Positions 25,632 to 34,478 are shown, counted from the first letter of the stretch. The stretch: DNA of 51,785 bases from Bauldia sp. (GCA_022841545.1 JALHRF010000008.1:1-51785); one strand, 5' to 3'. Notes: a model not told the origin generated them from the letters alone. Numbers and translations are program-made.

Positions 25632-25762
25632 CGCCGACGTCCGACACTGTGGCCACGGTCCTTCAGATGAGTTCCCGCCCAACCGCCTTCCCTGACACCC
25701 ACATCTGATCCTCGGGCGTCAGCACTGCCTTCGGATCGGATGCGGCGAGCAGCTCTTTCGGC

Positions 25763-27124
25763 CTACGCCGCCACCTTGGGCAACTCGTCCAGCGCCTGCC
25801 GGAGCTTCGCCTCGTCGTAGTCGCGGTCCTCGAGCTTGCCGGCGAAGTAGTCGGTATAGGCCTGCATGTCGAAATGGCCGTGGCCGGAGAGGTTGAAGAG
25901 GATGGTCTCGGCTTTGCCTTCCGCCTTGCACCGGAGCGCCTCGTCGAAGGCGACGCGGACGGCGTGGGTCGATTCCGGCGCCGGCACGATGCCCTCGGCG
26001 CGGGCGAAGGTGACGCCGGCATCGAAGCACGGCAGCTGCCGCACGGCCTTGGCCTCGATCAGCCCGAGTTCCTTGAGGTGGCTGACCATCGGCGCCATGC
26101 CGTGGTAGCGCAGCCCGCCCGCATGGAAGGCCGGCGGGATGAAGGTCGAGCCGAGCGTGTGCATCTTGACCAGCGGCGTCAGGTGCCCGGTGTCGCCGAA
26201 GTCGTAGGCGTACTCGCCCCGCGTCAGCGACGGGCAGGCCGCCGGCTCGGCGGCGATGACGCGCACGGACTTGCCCTCGCGGAGCCGCTTGCCGATGAAC
26301 GGGAAGGCGATGCCGGCGAAGTTCGAGCCGCCGCCGGCGCAGCCGATCACCACGTCCGGCCAGTGGCCCGCCATCTCCATCTGCTCGATCGCCTCGATGC
26401 CGATCACCGACTGGTGGATCAGCACATGGTTGAGCACGCTGCCGAGCGCATAGTTGGTGTCGGGATTGGTGGCCGCGACTTCGACCGCCTCGGAGATCGC
26501 GATGCCGAGGCTGCCCGGCGAGTCCGGGTCCATGTCGAGGATGGCGCGGCCGGAATTGGTCTCGGTGCTGGGGCTCGCGATGCAGGTCGCGCCGTAGGTC
26601 TCCATCAGTGCCCGGCGGTAGGGCTTCTGGTTGAAGCTGACCTTCACCATGTAGACCTTGACCTCGATGCCGAAGAGCTGGCCGGCAAAGGCGAGCGAGG
26701 AGCCCCACTGCCCGGCGCCGGTCTCGGTCGAGAGCTTCGTGATCCCGGCCTCCTTGTTGTAGAAGGCCTGCGCCACCGCCGTGTTGGGCTTGTGGCTGCC
26801 CGACGGGCTCACGCCCTCGTACTTGTAGAAAATCCGCGCCGGGGTATCGAGCGCCTTCTCCAGCCGCCGCGCACGATAGAGCGGTGCGGGCCGCCACAGC
26901 TTGTAGACCTCGCGGACCGGGTCCGGGATCTCGATCTCGCGCTCGGCCGATACTTCCTGCGCGATCAGCGCCATCGGGAAGATCGCGGAGAGGTCGGCCG
27001 GGCCGATCGGCTGGCCCGTACCGGGGTGGAGCGGCGGCGGCGGCGCCGGCAGGTCGGCGGCGATGTTGTACCAGGCCCGCGGGATCCGCTCCTCGGGCAG
27101 AAGATATTTGATCGTGTCGGTCAT
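25763..27124 (-). CDS. trpB: TrpB2-type tryptophan synthase beta-like enzyme
   Basis: 453 residues, longer than ordinary TrpB (~400), as in the TrpB2 family. Visible: long N-terminal extension with [13 protein letters not shown], the PLP lysine in [18 protein letters not shown] (TrpB GAGQ/HW loop variant) and the phosphate-binding [11 protein letters not shown]. TrpB2 condenses indole and serine to tryptophan without needing a TrpA partner. GGGGGG lies just before the ATG at 27124. No trpA is present. It follows the ArsR-type gene by 41 bases on the same strand, probably one operon. Confidence 0.9.
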   Translation of the reverse strand: MTDTIKYLLPEERIPRAWYNIAADLPAPPPPLHPGTGQPIGPADLSAIFPMALIAQEVSAEREIEIPDPVREVYKLWRPAPLYRARRLEKALDTPARIFYKYEGVSPSGSHKPNTAVAQAFYNKEAGITKLSTETGAGQWGSSLAFAGQLFGIEVKVYMVKVSFNQKPYRRALMETYGATCIASPSTETNSGRAILDMDPDSPGSLGIAISEAVEVAATNPDTNYALGSVLNHVLIHQSVIGIEAIEQMEMAGHWPDVVIGCAGGGSNFAGIAFPFIGKRLREGKSVRVIAAEPAACPSLTRGEYAYDFGDTGHLTPLVKMHTLGSTFIPPAFHAGGLRYHGMAPMVSHLKELGLIEAKAVRQLPCFDAGVTFARAEGIVPAPESTHAVRVAFDEALRCKAEGKAETILFNLSGHGHFDMQAYTDYFAGKLEDRDYDEAKLRQALDELPKVAA

Positions 27125-27165
27125 AATTCCCCCCGTATTTGACTGGCGGGAAAAAGCATAGCGTG

Positions 27166-27906
27166 TCACGCCCGCGCTTGTCGCGGCGAAGAGTCACGGG
27201 GCTGCATGCAGTCCTGCGGGAGCCCGAAGGTATTGGCGAGGCCGCGCTGTCCCGCGCCGGTGACCCTGAGAGCGCGGCTATCGGGAACGCGGACGACCCA
27301 TTTCAGTTCAAGCAGACGAAGGAGGAGTGCCGCACCGAGTTGTCCTGCAAGATGATGTCGGCGTTCGCTCCAGTCCAGGCACGTCCGACAGAGTGGCCGG
27401 CCGGATCGTCGCTTCCAGCCAAGGTCGATCCCGAATTCGGTAAAGAACCGGATGCCCTCGTCCGTGACCAGGCCGGCGCCATCGGCAATCGCAACATATC
27501 CCCGCTCGCACAAGGAATCCGCGAGCGCGAGGGCAATCCGTCCCGCGATATGGTCGTAGCATGTCCGCGCGATGCGCAACGCTTCATCCCGAGGGCCGAT
27601 CGGATGATGCCTCGGCGGGCCCGACGCGGCGACCGCCATCAGGGCCTGCATGGCCTGCGCGACGTCCGGCGAGGCAAGCCGATAGTAGCGGTGACGCCCT
27701 TGCCTCTCCACGGCGATCAGTTCGGCCTCCGTCAACCTGGCGAGATGGCCGCTGGTGGTCTGGGCAGTGACCCCGGCATGACGCGCCAGTTCGCCGGCGG
27801 TCAGCGGCACGCCACCCATCAACGCCGACAGGATGTTTGCACGGGCGGCGTCCCCTATGAGGGCAGCAACCCCTGCGATCGCGTTGCCCGAAGCGGTGTT
27901 GGCCAT
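27166..27906 (-). CDS. ArsR-family regulator with long C-terminal domain
   Basis: 246 residues. The winged helix-turn-helix spans about residues 10-90 ([42 protein letters not shown] and HRYYRLA). The C-terminal ~150 residues hold conserved-looking [18 protein letters not shown] and [20 protein letters not shown] with a CxxC pair, typical of a larger ArsR subgroup. ATG at 27906 fits the domain; a GTG further up is unlikely. Divergent from an EamA exporter and upstream of trpB2. It probably controls both through the palindrome between them. Confidence 0.85.
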   Translation of the reverse strand: MANTASGNAIAGVAALIGDAARANILSALMGGVPLTAGELARHAGVTAQTTSGHLARLTEAELIAVERQGRHRYYRLASPDVAQAMQALMAVAASGPPRHHPIGPRDEALRIARTCYDHIAGRIALALADSLCERGYVAIADGAGLVTDEGIRFFTEFGIDLGWKRRSGRPLCRTCLDWSERRHHLAGQLGAALLLRLLELKWVVRVPDSRALRVTGAGQRGLANTFGLPQDCMQPRDSSPRQARA

Positions 27907-27947
27907 GAGCCAAGCATACCGGGCCCTCGTGTCGTCGTCAGCCTTCC

Positions 27948-27971
27948 ATATTTCGGCCGACACCGAAACAT
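27948..27971. promoter_or_regulatory. Operator candidate between the ArsR gene and the EamA gene
   Basis: Perfect arms TTTCGG (27951-27956) and CCGAAA (27963-27968) around CCGACA, extended outside by AT/AT with one mismatch, giving a 24-bp dyad. It is the only strong symmetry in the 123-base divergent gap, 42 bases from the regulator start and 59 bases from the exporter start. Confidence 0.6.
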
Positions 27972-28029
27972 CCCCTGAGTCGCCCGCGCTAGAAGGGCGG
28001 GGAGACTCTGCTCGGGACGCAGGTGGGAA

Positions 28030-28935
28030 TTGGCAGCGGAAACGTCGAATCTGACAAGGGAACTGGCACTGCTGCTGGTCCTCTCGACACTCTGGGGAGC
28101 CTCATACGCCTTCATCAAGGTCGGGGTCGAAACCATCCCGCCCGTGACGCTGATCGCGGCCCGGACCTGCATTGCCGGGATGGTGTTGCTCGCCGTCATC
28201 CGGTGGCGCCGTCTGACGCTGCCCAAGGATCTCCGAACCTGGCGCCGATTCCTGTTTCAGGCTTGCCTCAACAGCGTGATCCCGTTCACCCTGATCGCCT
28301 GGGCGCAACAGACGATCGACGCCGCACTGGCCACGATCCTCAACGCCACGTCGCCGATCTTCGCCTTCCTGCTGACTGCCCTCGTCACCCGCCATGAAGC
28401 CGTCACCGGACGCAAGCTGCTCGGAATCGGTGTGGGGATTGCCGGCATCTGCCTTGTCGTGGGCGTCCAGGCTCTCCACGGTGTCGCACGGGAGCTGTGG
28501 GCCGAGTTCGCCATCGTTGCCGCGACCATCTGCTATGCCGGCGCGGCGATCTTCGGAAAGACCTTCAAGGGGCTCGATCCGATCATGCCGGCGGCGGGGT
28601 CGATGCTATGCGGCGCGGCGATCCTCGCTCCCGCAAGTCTCATCGCCGAGCACCCCTGGACTCTGGTGCCGTCGTTCGAGTCCGTTGTCGCCTTGCTTGG
28701 CCTGTCGGTGTTCTCCACGGCGCTCGCCTTCGTGATCTATTTCCGGCTGATCCGGAGCCTCGGCTCGGTCGGCACCACGGCACAGGCCTACTTGCGGGTG
28801 CCTTTCGGCGTGGTCATCGGAGTCGTATTCCTGGGCGAAAGCCTGACCCCGACCGCATGGATCGGATTGGTCTGCGTCGTTATCGGAGTAGCGGCAATGA
28901 CCATCCCCTCGCGCGAGACAGCGACGGCGAATTGA
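28030..28935 (+). CDS. EamA/DMT-family transporter
   Basis: About 301 residues, ten membrane segments in two five-helix EamA repeats. Marks: LLVLSTLWGASYAFIKVGVETIPP in the first helix, ARTCIAGMVLL, and in the second half YFRLIRSLGSVGTTAQAYLRVPFGVVIGVVFLGE. It is an inner-membrane exporter of metabolites (amino acids and similar compounds in studied members). The start is TTG with AGGTGG four bases upstream; no ATG is near. Divergent from the ArsR/trpB2 pair, whose regulator may control it. Confidence 0.85.
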   Translation: MAAETSNLTRELALLLVLSTLWGASYAFIKVGVETIPPVTLIAARTCIAGMVLLAVIRWRRLTLPKDLRTWRRFLFQACLNSVIPFTLIAWAQQTIDAALATILNATSPIFAFLLTALVTRHEAVTGRKLLGIGVGIAGICLVVGVQALHGVARELWAEFAIVAATICYAGAAIFGKTFKGLDPIMPAAGSMLCGAAILAPASLIAEHPWTLVPSFESVVALLGLSVFSTALAFVIYFRLIRSLGSVGTTAQAYLRVPFGVVIGVVFLGESLTPTAWIGLVCVVIGVAAMTIPSRETATAN

Positions 28936-28996
28936 GGTACAGCGAACCGACCCCGGTACCGGCTGGCCTAGCGATCCGCTGGAGTATTCGCCCCAA

Positions 28997-29893
28997 GTGC
29001 CCGGACCCGACGCCATCCTGATTGCCGGACCGACCGCGAGCGGCAAGTCGCGGCTCGCCGTGGCGCTCGCCCGCGAGCATGGCGGCGTGGTGATCAACGC
29101 CGACTCGATGCAGGTCTACCGCGAGCTCCGTGTCCTCTCGGCGCGGCCATCGGCCGTGGATGAAGCCGCCGTCCCGCATCGGCTCTACGGCCACGTCCCG
29201 GCCGCTACCCGCTATTCGGTCGGCCAATGGTTGGTCGACGTCCGACACGTGCTCGCCGAGGTGCAGGCGATGGAACACGTGCCGGTCTTCGTCGGCGGCA
29301 CCGGCCTCTATTTCAAGGCGCTGACCGAGGGCCTTGCCTCGATTCCGCCGATCCCGCCCGAGGTCCGCAACCGCGTGCTGGCGGCAGCAGAGGGCGTGCC
29401 GGCGACGGCGCTCCACGCTCGCCTCGCCGCGATCGACGCCGAGACCGCCGCCGGGCTCCGGCCGAGCGACCGCGCCCGCATCCTCCGCGCCATCGAGGTG
29501 ATGGAGGCCACCGGGACGCCGCTGTCCCGCCTTCGCCACGGCCAGGCTTCGCCGCCGCTCGTCGCCGCCGCGCACGCCACCAGGATCGTACTCGATCCGC
29601 CCCGCCCGTGGCTCCACCAGCGCATTGCCGAGCGGGCCGACCGCATGGTCGGCGACGGCGCCATCGACGAGGCTCGCGCCCTCGGCCGCCTCGGCCTGTC
29701 CGCCGACCTCCCCGCCATGAAGGCGATCGGCGTCCGCCAGTTCCTCGACCATGACCAGGGCAAGCTCACCCTCGCCGAAGCGCTCGCTTCGGTGAAGACC
29801 GAGACGCGCCGCTACGCCAAGCGCCAGATGACGTGGTTCCGCCACCAGATGGCCGACTGGCCGAGGCTCGATCCCGTCGCCGCCGGTCTGTGA
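28997..29893 (+). CDS. miaA: tRNA dimethylallyltransferase
   Basis: 298 residues. Transfers a dimethylallyl group to A37 of tRNAs reading UNN codons. P-loop IAGPTASGKSRLA, NADSMQVYREL (catalytic Asp/Gln region), VGGTGLYFKALTEGLA and C-terminal TRRYAKRQMTWFRHQ are all present. GTG start. It lies 61 bases after the EamA gene. Family length is ~300, so it is complete. A strong promoter for another transcript lies 31 bases after its stop. Confidence 0.95.
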   Translation: MPGPDAILIAGPTASGKSRLAVALAREHGGVVINADSMQVYRELRVLSARPSAVDEAAVPHRLYGHVPAATRYSVGQWLVDVRHVLAEVQAMEHVPVFVGGTGLYFKALTEGLASIPPIPPEVRNRVLAAAEGVPATALHARLAAIDAETAAGLRPSDRARILRAIEVMEATGTPLSRLRHGQASPPLVAAAHATRIVLDPPRPWLHQRIAERADRMVGDGAIDEARALGRLGLSADLPAMKAIGVRQFLDHDQGKLTLAEALASVKTETRRYAKRQMTWFRHQMADWPRLDPVAAGL

Positions 29894-29923
29894 TCGCCAA
29901 ATTGCACCGCCGCGTCGACGCGC

Positions 29924-29952
29924 TTGACATCCTCCCGTTGTAGGAATATATG
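29924..29952 (+). promoter_or_regulatory. Strong sigma70-type promoter in front of an apparent RNA gene
   Basis: TTGACA, exactly 17 bases, then TATATG: one of the closest matches to consensus in this window. Start expected near the A at 29959. No convincing protein gene follows; the ATG inside the -10 box opens an 84-codon frame that could not be preceded by a ribosome site. Confidence 0.7.
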
Positions 29953-29958
29953 CCGCTC

Positions 29959-30240
29959 ATTCCCGTCGCGAAGGGTCGCGCTCTGGAGGCGTCTTTTGTG
30001 CGGAGCGGGATGCGGCGCACCCTGCTGGCGGTCTCGCAAGCCGACCATCGGGGGGCTCCGGCCGGGACCGTGGGGCACGACGACCCTGCCGCCCGAAGGC
30101 TTAAGGCGGGCAACCGCCGAAGACGCCTGGCCGGAGACCTGCTCAAATCGCCGCGGCGGGCGCTGTTGAAGCGCCCAAACACCGGACTGCCCGGACTGGC
30201 GTGACAACAGCGCCCGCCAACCCCTTCGAAATGCGAAGGG
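29959..30240 (+). ncRNA. Candidate structured small RNA of unknown family
   Basis: Sequence after the strong promoter is very GC-rich and full of pairing potential. A 5' hairpin has GCCGC (29952-29956) against GCGGC (30012-30016). A perfect 14-bp inverted repeat (30155-30168 with 30205-30218) closes a 36-base loop that has its own CCGG/CCGG stem. A 7-bp hairpin CCCTTCG/CGAAGGG lies at 30222-30240. No T-run marks the 3' end, so that boundary is a guess. It does not show the motifs of RNase P RNA, SRP RNA or a riboswitch I know; 6S RNA was considered but not supported. Confidence 0.45.
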
Positions 30241-30251
30241 CGACACCCGAG

Positions 30252-30280
30252 GGTGGATTGAGGCGAAGCCGAAACCCACC
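30252..30280. repeat. REP-like interspersed palindrome
   Basis: GGTGG at one end and CCACC at the other enclose inner pairs TT/AA and GGC-GAA-GCC, an imperfect hairpin. The form (GGTGGnTT...GGCGAAGCC...AAnCCACC) resembles short palindromic repeats scattered in many rhizobial genomes. Placement between the RNA candidate and the ilvB promoter. Confidence 0.45.
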
Positions 30281-30352
30281 GGAATCATCGGCAAACTCGG
30301 GCGATATCGCCGCGAGGCGAATGGTGCTGCCGGCTTTTCCCCAGATTTTCCA

Positions 30353-30381
30353 TTGACCGCTGCGCCGTGCATGATTATTTT
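30353..30381 (+). promoter_or_regulatory. Promoter of the ilvB leader
   Basis: TTGACC, 17 bases, TATTTT. The expected start near 30388 lies just upstream of the leader-peptide ribosome site and leaves out the earlier in-frame ATG at 30371. Confidence 0.55.
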
Positions 30382-30409
30382 GCCCCGCAGCAATCGGAGC
30401 ATCGGCGAC

Positions 30410-30463
30410 ATGGCCGCGACATTCGTGATCGTACTTGGGGAGCGCACCGCCACGATGGCCTGA
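30410..30463 (+). CDS. ilvB attenuation leader peptide
   Basis: 17 residues: MAATFVIVLGERTATMA. GGAG lies 10 bases upstream of the ATG. The run Phe-Val-Ile-Val-Leu places four consecutive branched-chain codons where a ribosome would stall when Val, Ile or Leu is short. The stop (30461) lies 31 bases before the terminator hairpin, as in classical amino-acid attenuators. Too short to be found by normal gene callers. Confidence 0.78.
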   Translation: MAATFVIVLGERTATMA

Positions 30464-30493
30464 CAGCCGTCGCGACAGGTGGTGCGCTGAGAC

Positions 30494-30516
30494 AGAGGCC
30501 CGGAAGGGCCTTTTTT
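30494..30516 (+). terminator. Transcription attenuator of ilvB
   Basis: GGCCC-GGAA-GGGCC followed by six T, a textbook intrinsic terminator placed between the leader peptide and ilvB. GGCCT at 30457-30461, overlapping the leader stop, can pair with AGGCC at 30496-30500 and so form an antiterminator when the ribosome stalls earlier on the Val/Ile/Leu codons. Confidence 0.82.
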
Positions 30517-30562
30517 ATTGGCAAAAATCCGACAGAAGACCAGGTTGGCGTGAGGTAGCGAG

Positions 30563-32395
30563 ATGAAGAACGGGCGTAGCAAGCCGGCGCAGAAGCAGGC
30601 GCCGCAGGCACAGCAGCACTCCTCGAAGCACGGGACCGAGATGACCGGCGCGGAGATGGTCGTCCAGGCCCTCGCCGACCAGGGCGTCGAGCACGTCTTC
30701 GGCTATCCCGGCGGCGCGGTGCTGCCGATCTACGACGAGATCATCCAGCAGGAGCGCGTCCAGCACATCCTCGTCCGCCACGAGCAGGGCGCCGGCCACG
30801 CGGCCGAGGGCTATGCCCGCTCGACCGGCAAGGTCGGCGTCGCGCTGGTCACCTCCGGCCCCGGGGCCACCAACATGGTCACGCCGCTCGCCGACGCGCT
30901 GATGGACTCGATCCCGATCGTCTGCATCACCGGCCAGGTCCCCACCCACCTGATCGGCAACGACGCCTTCCAGGAATGCGACACAGTCGGCATCACCCGG
31001 CCGGCGACCAAGCACAACTGGCTGGTCCGCGACGTCAACGACCTCTCCCGCGTCCTCCACGAGGCCTTCTATGTCGCCAAGGCCGGCCGGCCCGGCCCGG
31101 TGCTGGTCGACGTCCCCAAGGACGTCCAGTTCGCGCGCGGCATCTATACCGGCCCAAGCCATGTCGAGCATCGATCCTACCGGCCCCGCACCAAGGGCGA
31201 CCCGCAGGCGATCCGCGCCGCGATCGACCTGATCGCCAAGGCCAAGCGGCCGGTATTCTACACCGGCGGCGGGGTCGTCAATTCCGGCCCGCGCGCCGCG
31301 GAGCTGCTGCGCGAGCTCGTCCACCTCACCGGCTACCCGATCACCTCGACGCTGATGGGCCTCGGCGCCTACCCGGCCGCCGACCCGCAATGGCTCGGCA
31401 TGCTCGGCATGCACGGCACCTGGGAGGCGAACCACGTGATGCACGACTGCGACCTGATGGTCGCGATCGGCGCGCGCTTCGACGACCGCATCACCGGCCG
31501 CGTCAACGCCTTCTCCCCCAACTCGAAGAAGATCCAGATCGACATCGATCCGTCCTCCGTCAACAAGAACGTCCGCGTGGACCTGCCGATCATCGGCGAT
31601 GTCGCCGAGGTGCTCGAGGACATGCTCATCGTCTGGAAGGCGGAGAAGCCGAAGGTCGACCAGTCCGCGCTCAAGGCGTGGTGGCACCAGATCGAGGAGT
31701 GGCGGGCGCGGGACTGCCTCGCCTACCGGCAGAACGCCGACATCATCATGCCGCAATACGCCATCGAGCGGCTCTATGCGGCGACCCGCGACAAGGACGT
31801 CTACATCACCACCGAGGTCGGCCAGCATCAGATGTGGGCCGCGCAGTTCTTCCGCTTCGAGGAGCCCAACCGCTGGATGACCTCCGGCGGCCTCGGCACC
31901 ATGGGCTACGGCCTGCCCGCCGCGGTCGGCGTCCAGGTCGCCCACCCGGACAGCCTGGTCATCGACATCGCCGGCGACGCCTCGGTGCTGATGACCATGC
32001 AGGAGATGTCGACGGCGGTGCAGCACCACCTGCCGATCAAGATCTTCATCCTCAACAACCAGTACATGGGCATGGTCCGCCAGTGGCAGCAGCTCCTCCA
32101 CGGCAACCGCCTGTCGCACAGCTACATGGATTCGCTGCCCGATTTCGTGAAGCTCGCCGAGGCCTATGGCTGCGTCGGCATCCGGGCGGAGAAGCCGGGG
32201 GAGCTCGACGACAAGATCGAGGAGATGATCAGCGTCAAGCGGCCGGTGCTGTTCGACTGCCGGGTCGCCGCGCTCGCCAACTGCTTCCCGATGATCCCCT
32301 CGGGCAAGGCGCATAACGAGATGCTCCTGCCCGACGAGGCGAGCGACGAGGCGGTCGCCAACGCCATCGACGCCCGCGGCAAGGCGCTGGTGTAG
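30563..32395 (+). CDS. ilvB: Acetolactate synthase large subunit
   Basis: 610 residues. Condenses pyruvate with pyruvate or 2-oxobutyrate, the first common step to Val, Leu and Ile; needs ThDP, FAD and Mg. Visible: VFGYPGGAVLPIYDE with RHEQGAGHAAEGYAR (catalytic Glu region), VCITGQVPTHLIGNDAFQE, and the ThDP motif GDASVLMTMQEMSTAV...LNNQYMGMVRQWQ. The first ~25 residues are basic and Gln-rich. Preceded by leader peptide and attenuator; ilvN follows after a 238-base repeat-filled gap. GAGGT precedes the ATG. Confidence 0.96.
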   Translation: MKNGRSKPAQKQAPQAQQHSSKHGTEMTGAEMVVQALADQGVEHVFGYPGGAVLPIYDEIIQQERVQHILVRHEQGAGHAAEGYARSTGKVGVALVTSGPGATNMVTPLADALMDSIPIVCITGQVPTHLIGNDAFQECDTVGITRPATKHNWLVRDVNDLSRVLHEAFYVAKAGRPGPVLVDVPKDVQFARGIYTGPSHVEHRSYRPRTKGDPQAIRAAIDLIAKAKRPVFYTGGGVVNSGPRAAELLRELVHLTGYPITSTLMGLGAYPAADPQWLGMLGMHGTWEANHVMHDCDLMVAIGARFDDRITGRVNAFSPNSKKIQIDIDPSSVNKNVRVDLPIIGDVAEVLEDMLIVWKAEKPKVDQSALKAWWHQIEEWRARDCLAYRQNADIIMPQYAIERLYAATRDKDVYITTEVGQHQMWAAQFFRFEEPNRWMTSGGLGTMGYGLPAAVGVQVAHPDSLVIDIAGDASVLMTMQEMSTAVQHHLPIKIFILNNQYMGMVRQWQQLLHGNRLSHSYMDSLPDFVKLAEAYGCVGIRAEKPGELDDKIEEMISVKRPVLFDCRVAALANCFPMIPSGKAHNEMLLPDEASDEAVANAIDARGKALV

Positions 32396-32423
32396 TGATG
32401 GGCCTTCCGCTTCCGCTACGCCT

Positions 32424-32496
32424 CCTCTCCCGTTGGGAGAGGATAGCGCAGCACGATCGCTTGCGATCGATGCGGCCCCCGGACTTGATCCGGGGG
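32424..32496. repeat. Composite palindromic repeat element between ilvB and ilvN
   Basis: Three perfect hairpins in a row: CCTCTCCC/GGGAGAGG (32424-32442), CGATCGC/GCGATCG (32454-32469) and CCCCCGGA/TCCGGGGG with loop CTTGA (32476-32496). The last is a widespread intergenic palindrome of Rhizobiales. The remaining gap up to ilvN has no gene. The element may affect transcript stability or termination between ilvB and ilvN. Confidence 0.7.
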
Positions 32497-32633
32497 TTGG
32501 TGAGGGGCGCGACCTCACGGCAACGGGCCCCTGCTCCGATCTTCGCGGAAGGGCCTCGCCCCTCACCAAGCCCCGCTGCTCCCTTCGCGGGCCCATACCC
32601 AGCCGACACGCCAGCCAGAGGATCGAGCCCGAC

Positions 32634-33290
32634 ATGAGCGAAGCCACCACGAGAAAGTCCGCCGCGCGCGGCAAGCCGGCCGCCGCCCCCTCCCACGCCG
32701 TCCCCGCCAGCAAGCCCCCGCCCAGGCACCACAATCGCGCGGTGCTGCCGCCGGCCTCGGCCTATTTCATCGAGGAGACGAAGGACCTCAACGAGCGCCA
32801 TGTGCTGTCGATCATCGTCGACAACGAACCCGGCGTGCTCGCCCGCGTCATCGGCCTCTTCTCCGGCCGCGGCTACAATATCGACAGCCTGACGGTGTCG
32901 GAGACGGAGCATGCCAAGCACCTCTCCCGCATCACCATCGTCACCACCGGGACGCCGATGGTGCTCGCCCAGATCAGGAACCAGCTCGACCGCATGGTCC
33001 CGGTTCACGCCGTGATCGACCTCACCGCGCAAGGTAACCCGCTCGAGCGCGAGCTGGCGCTGGTCAAGGTGACGGGCCGCGGCAACGACCGGGTCGAGGC
33101 GCTCCGCATCGCCGACGCCTTCGAGGCCGAGGTGGTCGACGCCACCACCGAGCACTTCGTCTTCCAGCTCACCGGCCGCACCGACAAGGTCGAGCAGTTC
33201 ATCGCCATCATGGCCCCGCTCGGCCTGGTCGAGATCTGCCGCACCGGCAGCGCCGCCCTGAGCCGCGGCGCGGGGGGATTGGACGACTGA
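32634..33290 (+). CDS. ilvN: Acetolactate synthase small (regulatory) subunit
   Basis: 218 residues. A basic Ala/Pro-rich N terminus of about 50 residues precedes the ACT domain HVLSIIVDNEPGVLARVIGLFSGRGYNIDSLTV, then the C-terminal regulatory domain ending in GRTDKVEQFIAIMAPLGLVEICRTG. It binds valine and confers feedback inhibition on IlvB. The ATG at 32634 has AGAGGA 11 bases upstream. An upstream open frame to 32433 is only translation of the repeat element. Confidence 0.94.
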   Translation: MSEATTRKSAARGKPAAAPSHAVPASKPPPRHHNRAVLPPASAYFIEETKDLNERHVLSIIVDNEPGVLARVIGLFSGRGYNIDSLTVSETEHAKHLSRITIVTTGTPMVLAQIRNQLDRMVPVHAVIDLTAQGNPLERELALVKVTGRGNDRVEALRIADAFEAEVVDATTEHFVFQLTGRTDKVEQFIAIMAPLGLVEICRTGSAALSRGAGGLDD

Positions 33291-33347
33291 ACGCTTCACC
33301 CGGTCGGCCGACCGGCACACTTCGCAGAGGTGAACGGGCTGTCGAGC

Positions 33348-34292
33348 CTAGTCGAGCCTCGGCGTGGACGCTGCGAACGCCTCGACCTGCGCGAGGTCGA
33401 CGACCCCGGCATCCGAACCGAGCCCTGTGGCGACCAGGGCCGATGTCGCGGTGCCCAGGTCGCATGCCTGTCTGAGGTCGCGTCCATAGGCGAGCCCGGC
33501 GACGAACCCGCCGCAATAGCTGTCGCCGCAGCCCGTCGTGTCGCGCACGGTGACCGCGAAGCCCGGTACCCGAAACTGCTCGTCGCCGGTATGGACGTAC
33601 GATCCCTTCGCGCCCCACTTGAAGACACATGCGCCGGCGCCCATCGCGAGGAAGGTCTCCGCGATCTCCGCCGGCTCGCTCTTGCCGGACAGGAAGGCGG
33701 CTTCCTCCATCGACGGCATGAAGTAATCGACGTTCGGCAGGAGATCCGTCAGGAGACCCATCGTGTTTTCGTTCGGCGCGATGAGGTCGAAGGACGTCGT
33801 CAGGCCCTTCGACCTGGCATGGGCGAGCAGCGCCGCACTCGGGCCGGCGTCCATTGCGTTCAGGAGGCCGGTGCCGCCATGGTGCAGGAAGCGCGCGTCG
33901 CACACCGCATCGAACTGGTCGGGCGTCACCAGGAGGTCGTCGGACGCGCCCCGGCTGTGCAGCGCCGGACGGTCGCCGTTCGGCCGGATGGCGAGGATGG
34001 TGGCGGAGGTGCGCTTGCCGTCGCTTCGCTGCACCATCGAGCAGTCGATGCCCATGCGCCGGTATTCGTCCACGATGAAATTGCCCATCGCGTCCTTGCC
34101 GACGCAGGCGACGGTCGCGGTCGCTATGCCGAGCTTGGCGGCGTTCATCACCGCGCCGGCCGCGGTTCCCGCCGGGTTCATCCGGATTTCCTCGATGAAG
34201 GCGACGTTTCCCCCGTCGGGAATCGCCTCGACCGTCCGGCCGGCGATATCGAGGATGGTGAGGCCTACGAAGGTCGCGTCGAACTTTGGCAT
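33348..34292 (-). CDS. PfkB-family carbohydrate kinase
   Basis: 314 residues. Ribokinase fold with substrate-side motif GGNVAFIEEIRMNPAGTAAGAVMNAAKLG, DLIAPNENTM, and the catalytic signature DTTGCGDSYCGGFVAGLA (Asp as base, anion hole GCGD). Phosphorylates a sugar or nucleoside; substrate not predictable. ATG at 34292 fits the fold; the upstream open frame adds basic residues only. Single gene, convergent with ilvN. Confidence 0.9.
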   Translation of the reverse strand: MPKFDATFVGLTILDIAGRTVEAIPDGGNVAFIEEIRMNPAGTAAGAVMNAAKLGIATATVACVGKDAMGNFIVDEYRRMGIDCSMVQRSDGKRTSATILAIRPNGDRPALHSRGASDDLLVTPDQFDAVCDARFLHHGGTGLLNAMDAGPSAALLAHARSKGLTTSFDLIAPNENTMGLLTDLLPNVDYFMPSMEEAAFLSGKSEPAEIAETFLAMGAGACVFKWGAKGSYVHTGDEQFRVPGFAVTVRDTTGCGDSYCGGFVAGLAYGRDLRQACDLGTATSALVATGLGSDAGVVDLAQVEAFAASTPRLD

Positions 34293-34478
34293 CGGCTTTC
34301 TTTTTGATCTCAACCACGTTGGTTTGGAGCGGCCCGCCCGGTCCAGCCGCGTGGCGCCTGTCATGACACCCAAGCTTAACGCATCAGCCCGCCCGGATGG
34401 AGTCTCGGCGCGACCTCAGTCGTCTCTTCGCGAAGCGGACAACGGCCGTGGCCCAGCGGCACGACAAGGACCAGGCCC

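Noticed and set aside
25663..25762. Minus-strand peptide-like stretch after the trpB2 stop (ends KAVGRELI)
   Set aside because: No start codon of its own and a different frame from trpB2, which ends normally; too short to call a remnant.
29950..30204. 84-codon open frame after the strong promoter, ATG inside the -10 box
   Set aside because: The start would precede transcription start, there is no ribosome site, and the Arg-rich sequence looks like translated structured RNA.
32433..32633. In-frame 67-codon extension upstream of ilvN
   Set aside because: It translates the palindromic repeat element; the ACT-domain protein has a ribosome site and ATG at 32634.
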